A DNA stretch of 64,000 nucleotides. Source: Jeongeupia naejangsanensis. GTDB taxonomy: Bacteria; Pseudomonadota; Gammaproteobacteria; Burkholderiales; Chitinibacteraceae. The stretch spans positions 117,245-181,244 of the forward strand of contig NZ_JAESND010000009.1 of the NCBI RefSeq assembly GCF_016865585.1, written 5' to 3'. Both the position numbers and the translations under genes were made by a program. The first letter of the stretch is position 1. Every line of letters begins with the position of its first letter. Below are positions 17,148 through 24,978 of this stretch, piece after piece. Below the pieces are notes generated by a model that was not told where the DNA came from, ran no database searches, and was given only the letters and a program-made list of their open reading frames with translations.

Positions 17148-17177
17148 GCAAGTGACTCATATAAATGGATGAATGAA

Positions 17178-19526
17178 ATGACTGTTGCTCATGTTCTGGG
17201 TTTTCCGCGCATCGGCGGCCAGCGCGAACTGAAGTTCGCCGTCGAAGCGTTCTGGCGCGGTGAATCGTCCGAGGCCGAACTCGCCGCCGTGGGCAGCACG
17301 CTGCGCCGTCGCCACTGGGACTGGCAGAAGGATGCCGGTCTCGATTTTGTTGCCGTCGGCGATTTCGCCTGGTACGACCAGATGCTCAACACCGCTGCGC
17401 TGCTCGGCGCGCTGCCGGCCCGCTTCGGCTTCGATGCCAGGGCGCTCAACCTGAAGCAGTACTTCGAGCTGGCGCGCGGCAATGCCGAACAGCCGGCGAT
17501 GGAAATGACCAAGTGGTTCGATACCAATTACCACTACATCGTGCCGGAGCTCGATGCGGCAACGGCGTTTGAGGGCGGTGTCGACTGGCTGTTCTACGAC
17601 ATCGACGAAGCGCGCTCGCAGGGCCACAAGGTCAAGCCGGCGCTGGTCGGTCCGCTGACCTTCCTTTATCTGTCCAAAACCAAGACGGCCGGGTTCGACA
17701 AGCTCGAACTGCTGAAAAAAATCATTCCGGCTTACCGGCGCATTCTGGAAAAGCTCGCTGCACGTGGCATCGAATGGGTGCAGATCGACGAACCGGTGCT
17801 GGCGCTCGAACTCGACACCGTATGGCAGGCCGCCTTCGTGCCGGCCTACCGCGAGCTCGGCAATGCCGGCGTCAAGCTGCTGCTGGCGACCTACTTCGAC
17901 AGCGTTACCGGACACGCTGCGCTGATCAACGCGCTGCCGGTGGCCGGCGTACACCTTGACCTCGTGCGCGCACCGGCCCAACTCGATGCCTTGCTGCCGG
18001 CATGGCCTGCCGAGCGCATCCTCAGTGCCGGCGTGATCGACGGCCGCAACATCTGGGCCGCCGACCTGACGACGAAGCTGGCGCAGCTGGAAACGGCCAG
18101 GGCGCAGCTCGGCGAGCGTCTGTGGGTATCGGCCAGCTCCTCGCTGCTGCACAGCCCGGTCGATCTGGATTCGGAAGACCGGCTTGATGGCGAACTGAAG
18201 TCCTGGCTGGCGTTTGCCAGGCAGAAACTGGACGAAGTCGCGATTCTCAAGCGCGGCATCGACGGTGGCCGTGACGCGGTTGCCGTCGAACTGGCCGCCA
18301 GCGACGCCGTCGCACGCAGCCGCGCCACGTCGACACGCATCCACAACCGTGCCGTCGGTGCCCGTCTGGTCGCGCTGGTGGCCAGCGACGCCGAGCGCCA
18401 CAGCCCGTATGCGCAACGTGCGGTCGCGCAACGCGAATGGCTGAAGCTGCCGCTGCTGCCGACGACGACGATCGGCTCCTTCCCGCAGACGCAGGACATC
18501 CGTTCCGCGCGGGCCGCGTTCAAGCGCGGTGCGCTGGCCGAGGCCGACTACGTGGCCGCGATGCAGGCCGAGATCCGCCTCGCGGTCGCCAAGCAGGAAG
18601 CGCTGGGCCTCGACGTGCCGGTGCACGGCGAAGCCGAACGCAACGACATGGTCGAATACTTCGGCGAACAGCTGGCCGGTTTCGCCTTCACCCGCTTCGG
18701 CTGGGTGCAGAGCTACGGCAGCCGCTGCGTGAAGCCGCCGGTGATCTTCGGCGACGTCTCGCGCCCCAAGCCGATGACGGTCGAATGGAGCCGCTATGCG
18801 CAAAGCCTGACCGCCAAACCGATGAAGGGCATGCTCACCGGCCCGGTGACGATCCTGCAGTGGTCGTTCGTCCGTGACGACCAACCGCGCCGCGACACCG
18901 CGCTGCAGATCGCGCTGGCGATCCGCGACGAGGTCGTCGATCTCGAAGCCGCCGGCATCAAGGTGATCCAGATCGACGAACCGGCGTTCCGCGAAGGCCT
19001 GCCGCTCAAGCGCTCGGACTGGGATGCGTATCTGGAATGGGCCGGCCGCGCGTTCCGGATCTCGGCATCGGGCGTCGTCGACAGCACGCAGATCCACACC
19101 CACATGTGCTACTCGGAGTTCAACGACATCCTGCCGGCGATCGCCGCAATGGATGCCGACGTGATCACGATCGAAACCAGCCGCTCGGACATGGAGCTGC
19201 TCGAAGCCTTCGGCGAATTCGCCTACCCGAACGAGATCGGCCCGGGCGTCTACGACATCCACAGCCCGCGCGTCCCGCCGGTGGCCGACATGCTGCGGCT
19301 GATCGCCAAGGCGCTCGACGTCGTTCCGGCCGAACGGCTGTGGATCAACCCGGACTGCGGCCTGAAGACCCGCGGCTGGCCCGAAACCGAAGCCGCGCTG
19401 GCGAACATGCTCGAAGCGACGATCGAAGCCCGCAAGGCGATTGCCGAAGGCCGCAAGCTGGCGGTGGACGCGGTCAATGCCTACAAGGTGCACGAGCACG
19501 GTGGCAGCTGCGGTTGCAACGCATAA
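17178..19526 (+). CDS. metE: Cobalamin-independent methionine synthase MetE
   Basis: Transfers the methyl group from 5-methyltetrahydropteroyl-triglutamate to homocysteine in the last step of methionine synthesis. The 782-residue double barrel shows the N-terminal [17 protein letters not shown], the substrate motif IGSFPQT, and the zinc-site segments [11 protein letters not shown] and [11 protein letters not shown]. The tail ends HGGSCGCNA, which adds extra Cys residues. I chose ATG 17178 because GGATGA is well spaced upstream; ATG 17169 would add three residues. Control by the divergent MetR is likely. A strong terminator follows. Confidence 0.96.
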   Translation: MTVAHVLGFPRIGGQRELKFAVEAFWRGESSEAELAAVGSTLRRRHWDWQKDAGLDFVAVGDFAWYDQMLNTAALLGALPARFGFDARALNLKQYFELARGNAEQPAMEMTKWFDTNYHYIVPELDAATAFEGGVDWLFYDIDEARSQGHKVKPALVGPLTFLYLSKTKTAGFDKLELLKKIIPAYRRILEKLAARGIEWVQIDEPVLALELDTVWQAAFVPAYRELGNAGVKLLLATYFDSVTGHAALINALPVAGVHLDLVRAPAQLDALLPAWPAERILSAGVIDGRNIWAADLTTKLAQLETARAQLGERLWVSASSSLLHSPVDLDSEDRLDGELKSWLAFARQKLDEVAILKRGIDGGRDAVAVELAASDAVARSRATSTRIHNRAVGARLVALVASDAERHSPYAQRAVAQREWLKLPLLPTTTIGSFPQTQDIRSARAAFKRGALAEADYVAAMQAEIRLAVAKQEALGLDVPVHGEAERNDMVEYFGEQLAGFAFTRFGWVQSYGSRCVKPPVIFGDVSRPKPMTVEWSRYAQSLTAKPMKGMLTGPVTILQWSFVRDDQPRRDTALQIALAIRDEVVDLEAAGIKVIQIDEPAFREGLPLKRSDWDAYLEWAGRAFRISASGVVDSTQIHTHMCYSEFNDILPAIAAMDADVITIETSRSDMELLEAFGEFAYPNEIGPGVYDIHSPRVPPVADMLRLIAKALDVVPAERLWINPDCGLKTRGWPETEAALANMLEATIEARKAIAEGRKLAVDAVNAYKVHEHGGSCGCNA

Positions 19527-19530
19527 ACCA

Positions 19531-19556
19531 AACGCCCCGAAAGGGGCGTTTTTTTT
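19531..19556 (+). terminator. Rho-independent terminator after metE
   Basis: AACGCCCC and GGGGCGTT form a stem with a GAAA loop, followed by eight or more T residues. Confidence 0.92.
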
Positions 19557-19565
19557 GGGGGAGGG

Positions 19566-19856
19566 ATGCCAGTGCATGCACAGGTCGTGCGCTTCCGGTT
19601 CAGGGATGCCGATAGCCGGCCCGCGCTCATCGAACTGATGCATGTCTGGCTTTAGCAGCCGGGCTTTACGGGTTACGAGCGAAACACGAGTGATCTGGAC
19701 TGGCTGGACCGGATCGCCTGGCGAGACCGCGATGCATGTATAGCGGGGTTGGATGCGTTCATGCTCACCGAGGCCACGCGCCAGATGCTCGATCTGGTCG
19801 ACAGTGGCGTTGACGTGTTTTTCGGCGAAGCAGTCGAGCTGGGTTGGCAACCCTGA
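19566..19856 (+). pseudogene. Small ABM/dimeric-barrel-like gene broken by one in-frame TAG
   Basis: From ATG 19566 a continuous 97-codon frame runs to TGA 19854-19856 with a single internal amber codon at 19653-19655 (codon 30). The frame reads like a real protein on both sides of the stop: MPVHAQVVRFRFRDADSRP before it and TSDLDWLDRIAWRDRDAC and TRQMLDLVDSGVDVFFGEAVELG after it, a pattern seen in small dimeric alpha/beta-barrel proteins. It follows the metE terminator closely with GAGGG directly before ATG and no clear promoter. A single point mutation or a sequencing error would explain it. Confidence 0.65.
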
Positions 19857-19867
19857 GCTGTTGCCGG

Positions 19868-19897
19868 AGAAAGAGCCGCCCTCGGACGGCTCTTTCC
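19868..19897. terminator. Bidirectional terminator
   Basis: AAAGAGCCG and CGGCTCTTT form a 9-bp stem between the rightward pseudogene and the leftward gene that ends at 19909. T-rich ends occur on both strands. Confidence 0.7.
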
Positions 19898-19908
19898 GGG
19901 CTGAAGCC

Positions 19909-20643
19909 TTAGGTGGCGGGTTGTGCGATAGTACTGAAGTCGAGGTTGCTGGGGGCTTCGAGCACCTGCATCGCGCGGGCACCTGTTTCCACCTGCTCAG
20001 AGCCGACCGTCTCGAGCGTGAAACCGCTGGCCCACGCGGTACCGGTACCGGTGACGAAAAAACCGAAACTGATGTGTTCAGCCTCCTCGGGCACCGACAG
20101 GACGATTTCGGCCGGCGTCCAGTCCCGCGTGCCCCGCAGCGGCCGGTTGTCCATATTGTCGAAGCGGATGGCGCGGGTGAACTTGCTGTCGATGCGCAAC
20201 CACATCTGCGCCGATGTCGCATCTTCACAGCGTAGTTGTGCCCGCAACCTCAAGTGCTTGCCACGATAAGCCTCGGCTTTTGCCATCTGCATCAGCGTGC
20301 CAAAGCCGGGGTCCTTGTCGTAGATCCTGCCGGCTTCACCACTCAGAATGCAGCGAACCACGGCGGGGTGTTGTCCCTGATGTCTGGCGGCCTGATCGAC
20401 CCCCATCAGATAGAGCTCGGGGCGGGATCCTGCCTTGAGCCAACCTTCGGGCAACAGCAGCTTGTTTGGCAGGGCCGGCGGTTGATCGACTTCGATTCTG
20501 GCCGACAGCACATTCCAGTTGTCATGTTCGAACAGCCGGGCGATCACGTCGAGGCATTCGCCGTGACCCAGTTCGATGTTTCTTTCGGCAAGCGCATGGC
20601 GGAGCGATTTCGCCATCAGTTTGGCGTCGCGATAGGTACGCAT
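19909..20643 (-). CDS. Glyoxalase-superfamily-like N-terminal domain fused to an AraC-effector-type ligand domain
   Basis: A 244-residue soluble protein. The first about 50 residues (AKSLRHALAERNIELGHGECLDVIARLFEHDNWNVLSAR) match the short helical module annotated in other bacteria as glyoxalase superfamily protein. The rest (LPEGWLKAGSRPELYLMGVD, GTLMQMAKAEAYRGKHLRL, WTPAEIVLSVPEEAEHISFGF) resembles a beta-sandwich domain found in several regulators and predicted to bind carbohydrate-like ligands. No DNA-binding helix or catalytic site is evident. It is monocistronic and leftward; its function is unknown. Confidence 0.6.
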   Translation of the reverse strand: MRTYRDAKLMAKSLRHALAERNIELGHGECLDVIARLFEHDNWNVLSARIEVDQPPALPNKLLLPEGWLKAGSRPELYLMGVDQAARHQGQHPAVVRCILSGEAGRIYDKDPGFGTLMQMAKAEAYRGKHLRLRAQLRCEDATSAQMWLRIDSKFTRAIRFDNMDNRPLRGTRDWTPAEIVLSVPEEAEHISFGFFVTGTGTAWASGFTLETVGSEQVETGARAMQVLEAPSNLDFSTIAQPAT

Positions 20644-20972
20644 GGGGAGACATCCTTTGCATGGGGCGAGCGTTGCACGGTCGGTGCTTGCATTGCCGAA
20701 ACGCTCGCGGATGCAAGGGATCGGAAGTAAGGAGTGCGTGCATTCACCATCCCGAAAGGGCGCAAGCGGCAGGCTGCACGAGCCTTCTGCAATTTTGTAA
20801 TTCCGCAGTCAGGATGTCAATGAAGACGCATGACCACTTACCGGGTCATTCCTGCGCAGGCCGGACGTTCGTCGGTTGCCATGCCCTTGGCCGGCCGGTT
20901 GTCCGAAAACAGGCGCGGTGGTCGGGGCTTGCTGCCATAGCGAAAACAGGCGGTTCTGGTGCGGCGGCGGGC
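20644..20972. other. Non-coding gap of 329 bp between divergent genes
   Basis: No reading frame with protein-like character, no hairpin of note and no convincing promoter pair was found. It must hold the promoters of the leftward gene starting at 20643 and the rightward gene starting at 20973. Confidence 0.5.
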
Positions 20973-21536
20973 ATGGATACAGACAGCGAAAAGGGTTCGT
21001 GGTGGAAAACGCTTCCCGGCGTGCTTTCCGGCGTGGCCGCCGTGATCGCAGCCGTGGGCGGGCTGGTTGCGGTGCTGTCGCAATCGGGTTTTTTCGCCGA
21101 AAAGAAGGCGGCGCCGGCCGTACCGGCGCAGGCCGGTGCGCAGCAGCCGTCAGCCGGCCCGTCGGCGGTAGTGACGGAGCGCGCCGACCGGACTCCCGAC
21201 GCCGGCGCCGACCAGCTGCTGCGCCGGCTAGCACAGGCCAACATCCGCAACAGCGTGGGCGAGGCCACGATGCGGACGTGGCTGGCCGATTCGGACTGGT
21301 ACCGCCTGCTGGCCCGGGAAAGCCTTGCCGTGGTCGGCGACCGGCGTTTGCGCCGGGACGGTGCCGATCTGGACAAGATCAGTTTCTTCTACGTCGCCTC
21401 GCTGGGTTTCAAGAGCGAGAACGAGCTGCCGGCCGGGCACGCGATCAACCGTGGCAAGCTGACGCAGGCCATCATCGGCGCGTACAACGACAGCAACGGT
21501 GCCGGCGCGAAGGTACTTCAGGATCTGCTCGAGTAG
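20973..21536 (+). CDS. Single-pass membrane protein of unknown function
   Basis: A 187-residue protein with a short cytoplasmic N-terminus, one membrane segment (about 14-36, LPGVLSGVAAVIAAVGGLVAVLS), an Ala/Pro-rich linker (about 45-75) and a C-terminal domain (about 80-187) containing TMRTWLADSDWYRLLARESLAVVGDRRL. The predicted topology places the domain in the periplasm. I do not recognise the family. The gene converges on the large multi-enzyme gene at 21644. I chose ATG 20973; the open frame continues upstream without protein-like sequence. Confidence 0.6.
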   Translation: MDTDSEKGSWWKTLPGVLSGVAAVIAAVGGLVAVLSQSGFFAEKKAAPAVPAQAGAQQPSAGPSAVVTERADRTPDAGADQLLRRLAQANIRNSVGEATMRTWLADSDWYRLLARESLAVVGDRRLRRDGADLDKISFFYVASLGFKSENELPAGHAINRGKLTQAIIGAYNDSNGAGAKVLQDLLE

Positions 21537-21643
21537 TCGTGGTGCAGGTCAGGGCAACCCGATTTCCATCCGGTACTGCACCGCACACTCGATGCTGATC
21601 CCGGCGGGCGTGCGGCAATCGCCGGCCCGCCGTTCGGATCAGC

Positions 21644-24496
21644 TCAGAACCCGCGCAGGTCATCGACCGGCAAGGTCAGCACATCGTTGCCGGTCACCAG
21701 TTTCAGTGTCTGGTCGATCACTTCGATGTTGTTGTCGAAGCTGCCGTGGGATGCGGAGATCATCGTGTCCGGGCCGGACCTGACCCGGGCGTCCCGCCAG
21801 ACGTGCAGCCGCCTGGCGCCGCCCGCATCGGCCCACGCGCGGCGCCAGTCGTTGACGGTGTCGAAGGTCGTCGACGCGCCGTCCCAGTCCCGCGCATCGG
21901 GGGTGGTGAACACCTTTTCCAGCCCGAGGAGGGGCGTGCGCCTGTCCGTTTCGAGCGCGTTGCTGACGAGGTAAAGCAGCGACTTGCGGTAGATTTCCGC
22001 GACGGTGTCGTTATGCTCGTTGTCGTCGCTGAGCACGTGCAGATGCAGGCGTTTCATCAGTGCCTGATGCGGTGTGTAGTGCGTGTTGGCGAACGCCATC
22101 GTGCAGGCCGGCGCGTACAGGTGGACCGAGGCCAGACGCTCGCCGAGGTCGAGCTGGGCGAAGCGGTCGAGCAGCTGGCCGAGCAGGATCGAGCCGGCCG
22201 AGTGGCCGATCAGGTGGATTTCCAGCTTGTCGCCCCAGAGGTGCGCCAGTGCCTGCAGCGCCAGCGCCAGCAGGTCGCCGCCACGTCCGCGTTCGGTCGA
22301 GCACCCGGCGTTGTCCTTCATTTCGCTCCAGATGGGGCGCGCGAGCGGGCGGCCGATGACGGTTTCGACCAGCGCATCCTGCTGGTCGGCGAAAAAGTCC
22401 GTGATGCCGCGATCGGCGCCGAACAGGCCCGAACGCAGCTGGTCGATGTGGTCGCCGAAGATCTGGCCGACCGATTCGAGCAGGCCGGTTTTCCAGACCA
22501 GAAACAGCGGGTAGCAGCCGTTGCCGGTGAAGTAGGGGCCCATCACGCGGGCGCGCTTGAGCGCTGCGTCCTTGCTGTTGAGGCCACCGTGGGCGTAGAT
22601 GACCAGCCGTTTGACCTCGCCCGGCTGGGTGCGGAACCACAGGTCGGGTAGCGTACAGGCCTGCGCACGCAGCGAGCGCTGGAGCTCGTCCTCGGCGATG
22701 AAACTGTCGATGCGCCCGTCGTTACCGCTGATGATGCTGTGCCTTGTCGTTGTTTCGTCATCCCAGTTCGACGCCGCGACGCCGCTGGGCGCATTGCGGT
22801 GCGAACGCGGCACGCGCTGGCCGGACAGGTTGCCGGGCACGCCGAGCGCGGCGACCCAAGCGTCCATCGCGTTGGCGAGCCAGTCGGCGTAGCCGAGCAC
22901 GGCAAAGCCGCCGGCGCCCCATGCCTCGCCCCACGAGTTCTGCACGACGAAGCCGGTCCGGTTGAAGCCGACCAGCGCGAAGGCATGCCCGCCCGACAGC
23001 GAAGGCCGGTCGTCGAACGCGATCAGCGGCAGGTCCGCGTGCGATTTCGGTGCCTTGGTCCGCGCGACGCCGGCCCAGCCCGGATGCGTGTAGGCCGAAA
23101 CATAGATCGCGCCGACTTCGGCGATGGCCGCCTGCAGGTCGACCAGCGCCTTGGGGTCGATCCGGTAATAGACGCCGAGCGTGGTTTCCAGCGCCGCGTC
23201 GATCCAGCCCGGATTCGGCGTCGTGTCCTCGCCGGGGTGATAGGGCCAGTCGTGCGCCGGACAGACGCCGTGGCGATGCCAGCCTTTCAGCGCGCCACGG
23301 CAGCTCGATCCTTCGTAGTCCTCGCCATCGTATTCGTCGTAGCGGCGGGCGAATGCATACAGCATGCGCGGGCTGACCGATTCGGTCTCCTTGCCGTCGT
23401 TGGCGCGCCAGCGCAGGTAGTTGATGACGCAGGCGAGGCCGAAGCCGGTGCAGGCGCCTTCGGTCCCCTGATTCAGCACCAGCCCGGCCCTGGTATAGGC
23501 GGGCAGCAGCATCGCAACGTCGGCATCGTTCGGATGCTGCGGTGCCAGCGACTGCACGCGCGGCATGAACAGCCGGTCGCGCAGGTCGACGCCGTCGCGG
23601 ACGACGGTCAGCGTCTCGGGCACGGTAAAGCCCTTGGCCTTGCCGGTGGCGCGGGCCGCTTGCACCGGGCCGAGCACCGCCAGCCCGCGCCGGTAGGCGT
23701 CGGTGAAGCGGTCGAGCCCGTGACTGCCGCCGTTGACGAGCTTGCGCGCCTTTTTCAGGTCGTCGCCGTCGAGTGCCGCCTGGATCGGGTCCCGTTTGGC
23801 GACGAGAAAGGCCGCGAGCAGGCTGGCGGCGATTTCGGGGGCGTTGGCCAGTTCGGACCGGCCGACGAGGTCGATGTCCAGCCTGGCACCGAGGCGGGTG
23901 TAGTTGTCCCGGCCGGTCAGCTGCACGTAGCCGCGACCCTTGAAGCGCGCACCGTCACCGGGCTGGGTGTTGCCGAGGGTGTGGCCGATGTCGGTGCCGG
24001 GGTCGTAGGCGCTGAACGGCGGTTTGCCGGGGGCGGTGTTGAATTTCGACACGCCTTCGCTGATCGGTACGAAACCCTCGGTTTCGGCGCGGATCGTCGC
24101 CAGCGCCATGCAGATCAGCTCGCGTTCGATCAGGCCGGCGGCGCGCAGCGCGGCCACCACGTACGGCAGGTTGCGCTCGATGTTCGACGCCTTGGTCGCC
24201 GGGAACATCTTCTGCACCGACGCGACATTGACCTGGACCTGGGCCGGATCGCTCTGCAGCAGCCCGAGTTCGCCGAGCACGCGCGGGCCGGCGATGCCGT
24301 CGGCGACGAAGCCGGCGCTGCCCTGCCATTGCTGCAGCGCAGCCTCGGTATCGGCGTCGAATCCGTCACCACCGTCGATCAGTCCGGGAAAGGGGGCGGC
24401 GTTGATGCCGGCCTGTTCGAGTGCGGTCCGCAGCGCCTGTTTCAGCGCGGCGACGTCGGCGCCTTGGTGGCCGCGAATCAGGAGTGGACTGGCCAT
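21644..24496 (-). CDS. Multi-enzyme protein: peptidoglycan-binding, lysozyme/GH19-like, papain-like protease and lipase-like domains
   Basis: A 950-residue protein with four recognisable parts. Residues 5-80 look like a peptidoglycan-binding repeat domain. Residues 90-275 resemble a GH19 chitinase/lysozyme fold (candidate catalytic Glu138 or Glu140; RFKGRGYVQLTGRDNY at 184-199). Residues 325-560 are a papain-like cysteine protease with Gln343, Cys349 (NQGTEGACTGFG), His504 (SGGHAFALVGF) and Asn520 (QNSWGEAWG). Residues 620-930 are an alpha/beta hydrolase with HGG 636-638, nucleophile Ser766 in GHSAG and candidate His917. All catalytic residues appear intact. There is no signal peptide. ATG 24496 has GAGGAAAG upstream. 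Confidence 0.8.
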   Translation of the reverse strand: MASPLLIRGHQGADVAALKQALRTALEQAGINAAPFPGLIDGGDGFDADTEAALQQWQGSAGFVADGIAGPRVLGELGLLQSDPAQVQVNVASVQKMFPATKASNIERNLPYVVAALRAAGLIERELICMALATIRAETEGFVPISEGVSKFNTAPGKPPFSAYDPGTDIGHTLGNTQPGDGARFKGRGYVQLTGRDNYTRLGARLDIDLVGRSELANAPEIAASLLAAFLVAKRDPIQAALDGDDLKKARKLVNGGSHGLDRFTDAYRRGLAVLGPVQAARATGKAKGFTVPETLTVVRDGVDLRDRLFMPRVQSLAPQHPNDADVAMLLPAYTRAGLVLNQGTEGACTGFGLACVINYLRWRANDGKETESVSPRMLYAFARRYDEYDGEDYEGSSCRGALKGWHRHGVCPAHDWPYHPGEDTTPNPGWIDAALETTLGVYYRIDPKALVDLQAAIAEVGAIYVSAYTHPGWAGVARTKAPKSHADLPLIAFDDRPSLSGGHAFALVGFNRTGFVVQNSWGEAWGAGGFAVLGYADWLANAMDAWVAALGVPGNLSGQRVPRSHRNAPSGVAASNWDDETTTRHSIISGNDGRIDSFIAEDELQRSLRAQACTLPDLWFRTQPGEVKRLVIYAHGGLNSKDAALKRARVMGPYFTGNGCYPLFLVWKTGLLESVGQIFGDHIDQLRSGLFGADRGITDFFADQQDALVETVIGRPLARPIWSEMKDNAGCSTERGRGGDLLALALQALAHLWGDKLEIHLIGHSAGSILLGQLLDRFAQLDLGERLASVHLYAPACTMAFANTHYTPHQALMKRLHLHVLSDDNEHNDTVAEIYRKSLLYLVSNALETDRRTPLLGLEKVFTTPDARDWDGASTTFDTVNDWRRAWADAGGARRLHVWRDARVRSGPDTMISASHGSFDNNIEVIDQTLKLVTGNDVLTLPVDDLRGF

Positions 24497-24978
24497 GATG
24501 CTTTCCTCGGCAAACGGGGATTCGGTTGAAGACGGGCGGGGTGTGCCGCGCGCACCTTCGGTTGTGCGGTTGTCGATGCGGGAGGCGAATGCGGGGGCTT
24601 GCGGGGAAGGTGGACAGGGCGGCGCGTGGCATGTGCCGGCCGCGTGCATCGTTCACGCTGCGGACGCAGTCGCGACGAAGGGCGACGGAGGAAGCTGGCC
24701 TGTTCATGATCCGCTCGGTGTCATCTGTCAAAGCAGGTGAGCGGATCTGCCAAGTCGTTGAGGGTCGACTGTCGGCGCGCATCCGGGCGGCCGCTGGCTA
24801 TGTTGTGAACACTAGTTTCTTCGGCGGCTGCTTTGGACAAAACCGGACAGATGGGCGTGTCGAATGTGTTGCCGTGGGGCCGGACCGGACGCCGGGAGAT
24901 GCCGGGCGACAAAAAGCCCCTGTGTTGCAGGGGCTTTGTCATGGATGGTTCGGTGGCGCGATTGGCGAAGCGCGCGAC
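24497..24978. other. Intergenic region of 482 bp with one terminator
   Basis: Holds the upstream region of the leftward multi-enzyme gene and, at 24910-24938, the terminator of the TonB receptor gene. I saw no convincing gene in it; long open frames here have no protein-like composition. No strong sigma-70 promoter was recognised on the minus strand. Confidence 0.5.
24910..24938 (-). terminator. Rho-independent terminator after the fecA-like gene
   Basis: On the minus strand AAAGCCCCTG and CAGGGGCTTTTT form a stem ending in a T-run, about 40 bases downstream of the receptor stop codon. Confidence 0.88.

Noticed and set aside
17083..17177. Cobalamin or SAM riboswitch before metE
   Set aside because: The 95-bp gap is too short and shows MetR sites instead of riboswitch core motifs.
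19653..19655. Programmed readthrough or pyrrolysine at the TAG
   Set aside because: There is no hairpin or conserved context after the stop, and nothing in the window suggests pyrrolysine use; a point mutation is simpler.
17157..20228. A 1023-codon minus-strand frame opposite metE
   Set aside because: Same composition bias as other shadows, and metE on the plus strand is unmistakable.
22739..24529. Long plus-strand frame opposite the multi-enzyme gene
   Set aside because: No domain signal and typical antisense composition; the minus-strand gene has four recognisable domains.
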